64,000 nt of DNA from Trichinella spiralis (Eukaryota; Nematoda; Enoplea; Trichinellida; Trichinellidae). The stretch lies in contig CM012953.1 of NCBI GenBank assembly GCA_000181795.3, positions 11,946,006 through 12,010,005 of the forward strand, read 5' to 3'. Under the pieces are notes generated by a model. That model was given only the letters and a program-made list of their open reading frames with translations, was not told the DNA's origin and ran no database searches. Positions 24,932 to 36,524 of the stretch are shown here, piece after piece (position 1 is the stretch's first letter; every line of letters begins with the position of its first letter). The position numbers and the translations under genes were made by a program.

Positions 24932-26911
24932 ATGATGAGAACAGTTCTTATATTTTTAGCTTTGCCGAATATTATATCTTCACAGAATTCGAAATGCAAA
25001 AATAATGCTGGAGGACAAGATATAGATTGGTAAGCTTCATGATAAATACACATCATTCTTGCAAAACATATAATCAGGATAATTTTTGACGTTTCCTCAT
25101 TTTTGATTTTTATGTCCGTAATGAAACCAGAGGCGGTTATCAACAACAGAAAACTTTTAAGTAACAAATTTTCAAAATTTCCTTACCTACATCGTTCTTG
25201 TAGTAACCGCTAAAATGTTCATACTTCGGTTAGCTCCATTAAGTATAACAAATTACAAAAAATGAATATAAAAACATTATATAAAAAACTAAAACACATA
25301 TAGGGCAATATTATACAAAGGACCTGCACAGAACAATGGTAAACTGCTCGCTTCAGATTCACCTAATGATTGGGCAAATGGAGCAGCACCCGTAACTCAA
25401 AATAATGCGCATTCATTTGCAGTTGCACTGTCCGATGTAGTAAGGCCCCATGCTAATGTGAAGTTTCTTGCGTACAACAACATTCCTCCAGCAGTGCCTA
25501 ATGTGAAAACAAAGTCCAACAGCAAAGGTAAGATAAATAAAAATTCAAAATTTTCGCGATTACTTAAATTATTTATGAAACAGGTGTCATTATTATCAAC
25601 ACAGCTCCTGGACAAAATGATGGCGCGTGGATTGTACATACTGTTCCAGGATTTCCAGCAGCAAGAACAGGCTACAGCTGGCCTGCAGCTGAAACTGCTA
25701 AAGGACATTTACTAATCTGCATGACTATCGCAGAAACCCAAATCAACGCAGTAGGTTAGCCCGTGGCTTAAACTAATACAGTATCAAAAATCATTGAATT
25801 TCTTGTATAACAAATTTATTCTCATTAATATCGTTCAAGCAAGATATTCTACATATTTTTTAACGAATAATTTGAAAATAGTGTTTGCAATATTCAAAAT
25901 ATCGGCTTCTCATTAAAATGAAATATTAGCATTATAAAGTCTAAACATTTTATTCTTTCTATTTAGCTGCTTCATTAATTCAAATTGAACCCTTCATATA
26001 CTATAATGATATTCCTGAAACAGAAACAGCAGGAATGCCAGATTTTAAAAAATTAGCAGAAGGACAAATTCCTGTTTCCCCACCATTTACAACCAGACGA
26101 TCGATTAAAACTGCGGCGCCTGCTCCTGTTGACGTTCACATTTATAGCAAATCAGCTAAATCCAAATATGGTGGGTAGATAAAAATTGTTAACGAAAATG
26201 AATATTTAAATGGCTTTTGTAATTAGACTATCATATTTTTTGAAAAGTAGTAATAAGTAAAACCAAAAGAAGGAACATCATAAGTTTAGAGAATCATATA
26301 ATCACACTAGCAGCGATGAAAATGTAATTACGTGTTGCTTTAAAGTATTTGTACCAAAGTAAATATTAATAATTACTGATTAAAACGCAATTTACCGTAA
26401 TTTTCACTGAATTTCAAGAGAGTTTAATTTGTGATCACTAAAGAGAGGATGTCGCCTAGGAAATACAAATTATATTATTCTAGTATAAAGAGAAATGCTT
26501 TTAAAATTTACAATTGCATTTTTAGAAATTTATAAAAAGGTCATTGTAAAAGCTCTCAAAAAGACTATAAAAGTGTGGTCTAGAAGAGACAATAAATTGA
26601 AAGGGGATTGTCGAGTTTTAGAAAGGAATATTCGTTTAATTAATAGCCCAGCTCAAATTGGAGATCATCCTACTAATATTGAGGCAGACGAATCAAATTG
26701 GATTGTTTCAGAACCTGGAAACATATTTTGCTTCATGGATAAGCCATATGCTGTAACTATACTGAAAGTAAAATAATTTTCATGTTTTCATTCTGTTGTA
26801 ATTTAGAAAAGTCAAGCTACTGAATCTGCAATGGGTGTTTGTATTGACAAGGATGCAATTTTTGCTCGATTTAATGCCATTGCTGCTCAAGTTGAGAACT
26901 GCCCACGATGA
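24932..26911 (+). CDS. DNase II-like secreted protein, copy G (gamma type)
   Basis: Exons 24932-25029, 25304-25527, 25584-25754, 25967-26170, 26526-26767, 26807-26911; 347 aa. Signal peptide MMRTVLIFLALPNIISSQ is shared with C. Catalytic positions read N-S-K and E-S-N. Unlike the other gamma copies, exon 5 has the full-length end (YAVTILK) with the 39-base last intron found in alpha and beta copies; the last exon starts KSQATESAMGVC. The final residues are CPR. The 5' flank and exon 1 match copy C at an offset of about 17.85 kb. Confidence 0.9.
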
Positions 26912-27189
26912 CAGGCAGTATGGAAGAGAAAAGACAATTTTTATATTTTTCACATTATTAATATTATAGAATAAAATATTATGAGATGAATTGCCTTCGG
27001 AAAGTTTTTGAGATTTCGTAAGTCATAATTGTATATGTTACGCCAGATGTTGAAAATTGCCTATTATTGATAATAGGCCATAAGCATTCGCCTAATATTG
27101 AAAAAAACGGCTTACGAGTCACGCTGTACGTTGAAATGCGTTTATTAATGATATTTGTATTTATTATCAGAAACAAATGTTTCGCACGG

Positions 27190-28830
27190 GGTTTATATAT
27201 TATTGCATGACTTCCCGAGGTGACAACGAGAATTGCATAGTACTCTTTTTCTGCTGCAACTGCATCGACCAGATAAACAGCCGGATAGGCACATGCACTT
27301 AACATATCCTTGGCCGCTCGTAGCTATAGTTACTGCAGTTCTAAGAGGAATTTCGGCGTCAGGTACTTCATCAATTGATAGTAAATTTTCCGATATTACT
27401 TGTAAATCTGCAGCTGTAAACTTAGATGACAATTTTCCTTCTCTGCAACCAACAGTGTACAATCCTTCACATTCCGCCATGACAACTACTAAGAAGTTTT
27501 TGAGATCCGCTAGTCCACGATCCACGTCTGGCACTCTCAGTGTACAATTCTGACCTATTTGGAGCGGTATTAACATTTTCTTAGATCGTCGTGTTATTTT
27601 TGTTGCTGCTCTAGTCTGCCCTGAAGCTGCTTCTTTTCGTGCTTTTATAAAAGTCTCAGGAAAATGTTTCATAATATTGCTTTCATTTACTTCATAGTTT
27701 TTTCGATCTCTATTCAAACTTTCTTCATCATTGGCTTCATGAGATGTCAAAAATTCTTCAGTTTATTCTTCTGCTTTCACTGCATCAACTAGTGATTTTA
27801 ACAGAAGTCCTTTTAACAGAAGGACTCCAGTCTAATTCGTGGCTCCTCGCCAAATGTCACCTCGAATGGACTTTGTCCTGTTGTTTCATGGACGCTAACA
27901 TTTATTTGCTATTGAACACATTTCAGTCCCATTGACCATCTTTTGCATCCATTTTCTGGCATCCATGTTGTCAGTTTGTCTTGCACAACGCCGTTTAGGC
28001 GCTCAACCGCACCTTGACTCTGAGGATGCCTGGGTCTACCCGTGACAAGCTTCAGCTCTGGCTAACATGTTTTGAGTTCCGCAATTATAGCACTTGAAAA
28101 TTCCCGACCGTTGTCGTATTGCAGAATGCTGGGAGCGCCGAACGTTAAAAAGATTTCGAGCAGCTTCGATGCCACTTCTCCCGCCCGCTTTGACTTTAGC
28201 GGACTCAAAATGCAGAACTTCGTGAAGTGATTCAAATAAGTCATTATATATTTAAAATCACCATCAGGCATGGTTTGAAAATTTATCAAGTCCACCTGGG
28301 CTCGTGACATCAAATTTGTACTAACTAGTGGTTTAACAACTAGGCTTTTTGGAAGCTTTCTCGCTCTCTTTTTATGGCATTCTTCACAAAGCGTGACAAA
28401 CAAATGGCAAGCTTCCTGTGTGACGTTCTCCCATTTATTCTATGCTTCTCGAAATGTTTTTCTTCTCCACCATGATCAATCTTTTGATGAGCATCATTGA
28501 TAACATCAAACATTTCTTCAATAGAGGCGATGCATCTTATTGCATCATTCTTGCCCAAGCGGATTAGTTTATTTTCTTCGCCAATTTTTAAAACTCCATA
28601 CAGATTTTTGAAATTATAATCACGAACAGATTTTGGACCATCTGACTGGATTCGCAAAATGTCAGTAATCATTTGATCTCGCTGTGAAATCGGAAAAATT
28701 GCTCCATTCTGTCTTTATTCTTTGATCAGGGCACGGAACTTTTCTTCATACGTCGCCTTTCTATCCATCAGAACTTTAACAAATGAGGAAGTGGTTGCCT
28801 TTTCCTTACTAATGATACATAAAAACCTGC
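27190..28830 (-). mobile_element. Fossil of an integrase-bearing (Ty3-like, KRBA2/SCAND3-type) element
   Basis: On the minus strand, pieces of a zinc-binding integrase N-terminus (near 28.35-28.67 kb), an rve integrase core (near 28.06-28.40 kb, with TFGAPSILQYDNGREF) and a C-terminal cysteine-rich tail (27.19-27.75 kb) lie in the expected order. The set resembles integrase proteins related to LTR elements and the domesticated KRBA2/SCAND3 genes; Ginger-type DNA elements are an alternative source. The element is broken in several places and no terminal repeats were seen. Reverse transcriptase, protease, capsid and envelope parts were not found. Age looks moderate, since the domains are still readable. 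Confidence 0.75.
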
Positions 28831-31159
28831 TCCCACAGTTTGTAACTGAACTTTCTCCTTTTATTGGTAAATAAAGACGTCATTTTAATTTCATCTTTTG
28901 TAATGCATATTTTCTATATTTCTGTGAGATAATAACTGATATCTAATAGATATAAGCATGTTGCTGATGCCTAATTGCTGAATATAGATGTGATAGAAAT
29001 TTCTGTTACTATGCGTTCATTGTGATCAGCGCTTGCCGAAGCTGGATTTTCCGTTCAATGCACTGCTTTTGATAAGCTATGAAGTAGAAGAACCAGTTAG
29101 GGTAAGTCAGCTGCTGAAACTGTTGAATAGCACAAAGATACTGACTTCAGTTACGTTTAGAGTTGTACGTCAAGAATTTCCAATATACAACATGCTGAGA
29201 ACTAAAAGGAAACTATCCACGCATAGCAATTATCTGATATTTTTTGCTTTTTATTGCATTCTGCTGAATATTTCAGAAAACTGTATTCTGAATTTTATTT
29301 ATAGAGAATCTATTGCTCGGTTCATAAATGTTATGATGCGCAGTGGCAGTGTGCCTATGCAGTGTGTTCAGACGTAATATCACATTTTTGCGCTTTCTCA
29401 TTTAAGATGTTTTTTGAGAGTTGGCAATAAGCATTAAAACATACAAATAATTGATAATTTAAGTTAGCAATATGTTTGATTATTAAATTTTATTTTTTAA
29501 AATTAAAACACTTTTGAATGCTCAACTGATATTATTCATTTTCTTACTGGTCAAGATAAATGTAACATGTTTGTTTGCTCATTCAGCCTATTCGTTTTTA
29601 TCACTTCGCCTTTGCGTCTAGCTAAACGCTTGCTGGGCATGTCTAATTATAAATCAAAGCACAAGTGGATATTAAGATTTTATTTACCTGAAACAAAACT
29701 GATTAATATGCTATATAAGTAATGTGGGGATATGTAAATGTAAATCAGATACGCTGCACACACAGATGGCCTAACTAACATTTTGTCCTTGGTGCTCCTG
29801 GCGTTATTTTATACCAGTCTCTGATCCAGCAACGCAGTTGTTGGTATCCCCAAGGGATCAGGTGCGCACTGGTTGTGCATTGCATCAGCTGTGCCTTTGT
29901 GCTAAACACCAATTATGTGCTGGAAAGATAGCTGCCCAGGAGCGGCTGATGCAGCTTGATTGAAGAAGCTGGCGAATGGTGCAACATGAGTTTTCAGCGC
30001 CCGCTTTACCAACCAGGATTGAGCCAGTTGCCATATGGTGACTCTCGTTTAACGGCCGAAAGGTTGCCAGGTATAGTATTACCACAGCATACTCACCAAG
30101 ATAAACATGGTTGCTTTTTTCTCTTCTCTCAAAAAGCAATTGTATCTGGTGTGTTCTGGTGGAATTCAAGCACCCAAACTCTGGCGGCAATGCACAACTA
30201 TCAGCAGGGATGGTCACTGGGTCTAGGGTGATCTATTGTAGCCGAAGCAATGTGTTAAACACAGTGGGCGCAGCAACCGGCTTTGCATAAAAATTTATTA
30301 AAAATCTGCTTGACATTTAACAAAGTGACATAAGGTCCCAAAGTTGTGCTACTATTGCTCACCGATTTTATATAAACTATCATTTAGCAAGAGAATCAAA
30401 TTCATGGCCACTACAAAGTTGGGCAGATGCCACAATATGCATGCAATTAACAAATGTATTGCGGCAGCTAAGTGCATTAACAAATGTTGTACGCCCAAAA
30501 TGACCGCAGGATCATCACAATTAAGAAGTGGTGAAACAACAAAAATCAGAATTTTTTCTTTGAATCAACATTAGAAACTGAGAAACTGATCCACAAACTA
30601 CTAAGATTTAATGCTAGATTATGCTCAAAAGATCAGAAATAGGAAGTCAATTTCTGCTAATCCTCAGTCACTGAACAGAATTTTTTCTCTACTGTTCAAA
30701 CCAAGCACTTAAAATGCACTGTAATAGGTTTTTTGTTGGCTGAAAGCATGCAGAAAACAATTGAGCAAATGGAAAGGCTTCACACAAAATCACTGAAACC
30801 GCCAAACCAAAATATGAAAAATGAACCCTGAAAAAGCAATAGCAATGTGAGCTACTGTAAGTAAAATTTATGCTCAGATTCACTACCATTTTCTGCACAA
30901 TACAGCAAACATTCAAATTTTATTATTTATTTAATAATGCACTTTCAACTTTGAACATTGAAAAATTATGATAAAGAGTAATGCCAAATAAGAAACATCA
31001 TTACAAAATTAAAATTAGCTATGAATTATTAGAATGAATTGTGAATATGATAAACAACAGAAACTGTTGGGTAAGCAGTAAGATAATAAAACCATTCAAA
31101 ATGATGAAGCACTTTTCATGCATTGAGTAACATCAAAACAAAAAAATTTATAAATACAA
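28831..31159. other. Spacer between integrase fossil and triple-STAR gene
   Basis: No gene I can support. A stretch of more balanced base composition at about 29.76-30.26 kb has open frames on both strands (minus 29885-30217, plus 29956-30231) without recognised domains, and may be an unnamed repeat. TTTATT near 30.92-30.93 kb could serve as the minus-strand poly(A) signal of the STAR gene. Confidence 0.5.
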
Positions 31160-32836
31160 TTAGCACGTCCTTTTTAAGTTTTCACTGGAAACAGCAAAGG
31201 TGGCATCATACTGTGACACTGGCAGACCGGAAATAATTGAAAGACTATTGAAAATAATTTCCATTTGACGTTCCCAAAACTGAGAATCCGCCTGCTGAAT
31301 TTCTCCCACAAAGTCTTTATAAAATGGATGGATTTCAAGTAGGCAATTAATGCATTGAAACGCTTTCCAAAGTTTGAACATCAAGATGCTATCATAATCA
31401 TTTTCAGCGAATACCATTACTTTTATCGTGTTATTTTTTTCTTGTAGCAGCTGGATACGACATTCACAAATATTTTGTATCGCTTTTACAGTTAAGCTAT
31501 TAGGACCGATAATTCTTTTTGCAACATCAAATGGGTAGTGCAAAGATGAATAAATCTTCGTAGCAAATGCGTTTTTAATTTCTCCAATTTGTACAGGTGG
31601 CGGAAGATGAAGAAAGTTCTGCAGCCGTGTCAATGTTAGCAAATTCTTCATGTGATAAAGCAAAATATTTTCTTCAAGTTTTTCAAACATATCTACCATA
31701 CCTACAGTGATGAATGAATTCTTCTCATTTAATGGAGCATTCAACAAATCTGCGCCACATAAATTAACGGGAAAATGAACCTTCAGCATTTCAGCTCGAG
31801 TTGCATAGAATTTCAAATCTTTCAATTGAATTGCATTCACCATGTCTTCGTCAGAAAAAAACGATTTTAGCAAGCAATTAATGCATTCAAATGCTCTCAA
31901 AAGCTTGAATTTCACAATGCTTTCAAAATCACGCTCGACGAATACTTCGATTTGTAGCGCATTGACTTCTTTCCAACGCAGTCGGATGCGGCATCCACAA
32001 ACTGTTTGAATCACTTTCACAGTTAAACCACGAGGACCAATTATTCTGCCTGCAATATTAAATGGAAAGTCGAGAAGTGAATAGATCTTCTTAGCATATC
32101 CATTTGTAACTCTACCACTCGCTGCTGGTGATGGAATGCTGAAAATATCACGGAACATTGGCAATGCTAACAAGTTGTTCATGTGACTGGTCAGCATTTG
32201 CTTTTCCAATACTTTAAGCATTTCCACTGAAAATCTTTTACCCACTGAGTAATGGTTACTTGAAACAGCACTTACATCATTTATATCAGAATGATAATGC
32301 TGCTGAATGATAAAGAATTTTATGATGATTTCAACCTGGCTTTCATAAAATTTGAAATCATCAGATTGAATTGCTTGCACCATATCTTTTCCTGAAGGAT
32401 CCATGCGAAGCAAACAATAAATGAGCTGAAATGCTTTCCAAATTTTGAACTTCACAATGCTCTCGTAATCTGGTTCAACGAATATCTGGATTAGCAGTAA
32501 ATTATATTTTATGAAATTCAGCTCGATGCCACATCCACATAATAGTTGAATAGCTTTCACAGTGCAACCACGCGGACCAATTATTCTGCCTGTCATATTA
32601 TACGGCAAACCTGCAGTTGAATAGCATGTTTCTGCGAACCCTTTTTTAATTTGTCCACTCGGTTCAGGCGTCGGAATCTGAATAATGTTCTGAATCATTG
32701 GCAGTGCAAGCAACTTGTTCACATGATGAAGCAGAATGTGTTCTTCAACATTAATTATCATCTGTGTGATGAACTGCTCGGTGGAATCCTCATCAACTTG
32801 CTTTACTGTACTACCCAGCTGACTTAACGAAGACAT
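31160..32836 (-). CDS. Intronless protein with three tandem STAR/KH-like units
   Basis: One open frame of 558 codons. I chose the Met at 32836 because a TATA box (TATATAAAA, 32899-32907) would place transcription start downstream of the upstream Met at 32890; the context AAGATGT is also good. Three repeats, about 180 and 177 residues apart, each have a helical Leu-rich part (LLALPMIQNI, LLALPMFRDI, LLTLTRLQNF), a KH core (GRIIGPRG at 83-90 and 263-270; RIIGPNSL near 441) and a tail (KAFQLIYCLL, RAFECINCLL, KAFQCINCLL). The core resembles STAR proteins (GLD-1, Quaking: GRILGPRG), which bind RNA, but the usual long loop between strands 2 and 3 is missing. Unit 3 has GPNS instead of GPRG, so it may not bind RNA. 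Genes around it carry many introns, so origin from a retrocopy is possible. No ortholog recognised. Confidence 0.75.
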   Translation of the reverse strand: MSSLSQLGSTVKQVDEDSTEQFITQMIINVEEHILLHHVNKLLALPMIQNIIQIPTPEPSGQIKKGFAETCYSTAGLPYNMTGRIIGPRGCTVKAIQLLCGCGIELNFIKYNLLLIQIFVEPDYESIVKFKIWKAFQLIYCLLRMDPSGKDMVQAIQSDDFKFYESQVEIIIKFFIIQQHYHSDINDVSAVSSNHYSVGKRFSVEMLKVLEKQMLTSHMNNLLALPMFRDIFSIPSPAASGRVTNGYAKKIYSLLDFPFNIAGRIIGPRGLTVKVIQTVCGCRIRLRWKEVNALQIEVFVERDFESIVKFKLLRAFECINCLLKSFFSDEDMVNAIQLKDLKFYATRAEMLKVHFPVNLCGADLLNAPLNEKNSFITVGMVDMFEKLEENILLYHMKNLLTLTRLQNFLHLPPPVQIGEIKNAFATKIYSSLHYPFDVAKRIIGPNSLTVKAIQNICECRIQLLQEKNNTIKVMVFAENDYDSILMFKLWKAFQCINCLLEIHPFYKDFVGEIQQADSQFWERQMEIIFNSLSIISGLPVSQYDATFAVSSENLKRTC

Positions 32837-32898
32837 CTTGATACTGTTGTGATAACTGAAGGAATGAGGGAATGAGCTTTGTGACTTCAATAAACCTA

Positions 32899-32907
32899 TT
32901 TTATATA
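32899..32907 (-). promoter_or_regulatory. TATA box of the triple-STAR gene
   Basis: TATATAAAA read on the minus strand, 63 bases upstream of the chosen ATG at 32836. A start site about 30 bases downstream would leave a leader of roughly 40 bases. Confidence 0.5.
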
Positions 32908-34567
32908 TCCATAGCCCAACTTTAAAACTGCTGCTTTTAAAGTGAATGCTTAAAGTTTAGTTTTGTTTAAAGTGCTAAGGTTTAAAACAAAGGTCATTCT
33001 TAGGAATTATTCTAACTGTAAAGATTTCTAAAAATTTGCTCATTCCCTGCTACAAAATTAAGAAACACATATGCTGTGGTTTTATTTGTAAAACGTTTTT
33101 CAACTTTATTATTATAATATGTTTAAGTTAGCATAAGATTCCAAATTAACTGGTTTTATTGAGCGTCGTGTGATGCCCATGCTGAATTTGAATGAAAACT
33201 CAGCTACCTTTCCATTTTCATACTGAGCAATGTAAATACATTTAATATGAAGCATTGATGTTGATGTTAATTTAACTTTTCAAATTTACATATGCATAGA
33301 TGATATCCTGCTTATATTTGTTTTATAATTTTTAATTTGTTTATTTTTAATCAGCAAAATTAGTTAATAATTCAATTTTTTTATGAATTTTCTTGGTTTT
33401 TAATATTATAAATCAAAAGTTACCTGCAAAGTTTGAAACATTGCTGCATATATCATTAACCTCACCAGCATGGAAATATAACTTTATATTTCGCTCAGTT
33501 ATTCTTTTATCATTTAATATAATAGCCTCTTTTAAAAGTAACTGTTCAGTAGATAAAAATATGACAATAAAAAACAACAAACCTGAAATCATGATTACTA
33601 TGGATGCCAAAAGTTCTGATTTTAATTTTCCACACAACGCACTCATGATTCTTATAAACAATTACCATTGCACTTGCAGAGAAGGTCTACTCTCCAAACA
33701 GTATACATCAAAGAGCTCAAATGTATGCCTTTGTGCTCTTGTGATTTAAACCTTTCTGAAATGATGTTGCGTTTTCTCAAAAGTAGTGACTGATGGCATT
33801 ACGCTGCGGCTGGAAGATACTACATTTCTCATTCAGATAAACTATCACTTCTAACCAGTGGATATACAAAAAGGCAATTAAGAAATCTGTGCATTGTTTG
33901 ACTTTAAGCATGCGTCTTCTCAAACTTTTCATGAGCTAGAAAATGAGTCATAATACAACACTGCTTTTGTATATTGCTTTTGTATAATATTGGTGACGAA
34001 CAGTGTCTCAAGCCACAGTCACTTAAAAGCCGTCATCTCTAAACATGATAGGTCTAAACATGATTAATGATTACACTTCGCATAATTAAATCATAAAGTT
34101 GAACTCAATTTCCAAACTCTGAATCCTCCAATGCTTTTTCAATAATTCCCCTCACAAGTCTTATCACTAAAGCATTAAACAAATGATCATTTGATGCTTA
34201 GGCATATAATGAACAGCAGATACTCCATGCAAATGCTGTGAGTATGGATACATGGTCATGACGCTGATCACTCATAATGAATTCGCTAATGTATTCTTGA
34301 GTGCTGCTTATCCCAGTGAGAAAATTACTCAACTGGTTGTGTATTTAAGGCGTGTCTGGTTAATGGAACAATTGGAGATGCTTTTATCTTTATGGATACA
34401 AAACGCATGGATGAAAGAATACCAGATTTTCTTAACGGAGAAATTGTTTATTCTTAACTGATTTTTAATGCAAACAAATGAAGATAGTTAAGTGCATACA
34501 TGTGATGCAGACAAACGTTTATATCTCCTTTGCTACAAATGATAATTCATTTGGAGGGCTCGCTATG
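32908..34567. other. Spacer between triple-STAR gene and piggyBac remnant
   Basis: AT-rich; open frames up to 118 codons (33393-33749) show no domain or conserved pattern. Nothing further seen. Confidence 0.5.
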
Positions 34568-35412
34568 TTAACCCTCACCCGGGCAGCAAATTTTACATCT
34601 TAATCCAGGCACCTGTCTACATATGTAGACACTAGAAGTTTCGTCATGTTTAGTCCCTGTACATGATGTTAAAATGATTATTTTTTCAAGAACCAATGAT
34701 AATTCCACAAATAGATTATTTATTTTATTGAATTGAAGCGCTACACAATATTTTAGTGATTTTATGGCTGCTACGTATGTGTTTTTTTACAAGAATAGCA
34801 GCGGTTTTACGTTGATTTTCGACGTCCTTGCTCTCAGCATTTTGATGGATTTTATTGTTTTATAACTAATATTTGTAACATTTATGATTTTGGGGCAGTC
34901 TGTAGCGGATGAAGGTATGTTTAGTTTGTGCATAGATCTTTGATTTTGATACCTCATTTTGATGTGTTTGACCAGCTGAAAGCTCTCTCATAAAACGCTT
35001 CTTTGTCTTCTGATAACTTTGCTGATGTCTCATCAGTAAGAATGTGTTGTTGATGCACACCTCAACAATGAAATACAACATCAGCATGATGTACCTGTTG
35101 GTCTTTTTTTATAGAAAAAATCTTCTATTTTTGCATCCATGCTATCCACGCCTCTATTATTTAAGTATAATCATCAAAAAAGAGAAAGTGTTATGTGCCT
35201 ACATATGTGGGCAGGTGCCTGAAATATGAATGGTAAACACGAAACAACTGCTTAAAAACGTCATATAACCAAAATATTATCTGTGAAGATAGAGCATAAA
35301 TTTTTATCGAAAGTTTTGGAATGAATAAGGCTAATTATTTTTTTTCATGTCACAGCACTGTTCCAAGCATCGTTTGTCTACATATGTAGGCAGGTGCCTG
35401 GATTAGGGTTAA
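34568..35412. mobile_element. piggyBac-type element remnant with TTAA ends
   Basis: The block starts TTAACCCT (34568) and ends AGGGTTAA (35412), the TTAA target and CCC/GGG ends used by piggyBac transposons. Inside, the motif AATCCAGGCACCTG-TCTACATATGTAG occurs at 34602-34629 and inverted at 35377-35404, with a third, subterminal copy at 35196-35220. About 845 bases long, far below an autonomous piggyBac, so it is an internally deleted, non-autonomous copy that still carries a piece of transposase on the minus strand. Confidence 0.75.
34866..35110 (-). pseudogene. piggyBac transposase C-terminal fragment
   Basis: The minus strand reads KKTNRYIMLMLYFIVEVC and INNTFLLMRHQQ, then KKRFMRELS. This pattern (Arg/Tyr, aromatic-rich helix, conserved Asn, short helix, Phe-x-x-E-L) matches the end of the DDE_Tnp_1_7 domain of piggyBac transposases, where W-x-x-x-FFHLLD-x-A-x-x-NAYIL is typical. 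The catalytic Asp residues lie in the part that has been lost. Confidence 0.55.
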
Positions 35413-36390
35413 TCTGTACAAAGAACCCTTCTGATTTGCTATCAAATATGTCCTTACAATGATTGTACAGATCAACGAGAATGACTAGAAACATCTTATG
35501 CCATGGGACCACGAAAAAGGAGTTGAGCAGGGAGTTGCAGCTGATGGTAAAAGTTTGTATAGCCATTGGACATTGACTAATATGGATATTCACATTAGTG
35601 CTCTAATGAAACGCTTTCAATCAGCTGAAGTGCAATATTCTTGACTTGTCCTCAAACTTTGAAGACTTTGTAGTAGTGACTTCAACAGGGACAAGCATGT
35701 GAGATAACCTGAAGCGCGCTGCATATAACTGACAGGAACCTGTGGAAGTCCACATGAGCGCCAATGTGGTACGTCATTGATTCCTCTTCCTTGAGTATTG
35801 GCCGCCGCTTTATTATTTTACGAATCGAGTTTCAGCCTTTGATTTGAGATTACACTTCAATAAACTGAATGAACAATTCTAGTTGCATTTCCTATAACGG
35901 ATTGAAATGTGTAATGTATAGATGATAATGCTACGTTTCACTTCACAACACATTCACTGTAAGTTATTTAACAACAACTGAAATTAAGAGTTACTGCTTA
36001 TGTACTCAGTTTTGTAAAAATAAAATTAAACATGGCCGCTGAAATGTCACCAGCCATATAAGTAATAGATATTTGCAACTAATAATTAGCTTAGTAAAAA
36101 GCAATTTTTAAAATTCTATATAACTTTTATTAATGTTATTGATAGAAAATGAATAACACAGGTAAACTACTTCCAAATAAAAAGTTGTAGGCCAGTTTAG
36201 GTAGGCTGGCAGCTTTATATCTGAGAAACATTGAAAAAAATGCCACATGTCAAGCAAATCCACAATTAAGTCATTGTTTAAAAATAATGATGAAATTAAA
36301 TGCAATTAAACTGAAAATTAAAATATTTGCTTGCTTACGTATTTACATAGTAAAGCTTAATTGCATCCACAGAATCACTTTATATATCAT
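35413..36390. other. Spacer upstream of copy H
   Basis: The right end (from about 36.28 kb) is the conserved upstream block of the DNase II-like genes. The left part has no recognised content. Confidence 0.6.
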
Positions 36391-36404
36391 CATAAATATT
36401 TTCC
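36391..36404 (+). promoter_or_regulatory. TATA-like element upstream of copy H
   Basis: CATAAATATTTTCC, 134 bases before the ATG of copy H; followed by an alternating TATG/TGTA simple-repeat leader. Confidence 0.5.
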
Positions 36405-36524
36405 CATCAGTTCATTCACACAAATATACACGCAAACAACTATATGTATATATGTGTGCATGTGTATATAGGTGCGCGCGAGCGATTGCATGCCATTAAT
36501 TCATACGCAATTACATATTTATAA

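Noticed and set aside
27233-27553. Plus-strand open frame of 106 codons
   Set aside because: It runs opposite the readable cysteine-rich integrase tail and shows no homology itself.
33393-33749. 118-codon plus-strand frame next to the triple-STAR gene as a possible partner gene
   Set aside because: No recognisable domain, no codon or motif conservation visible, and a competing minus-strand frame of similar quality covers the same bases.
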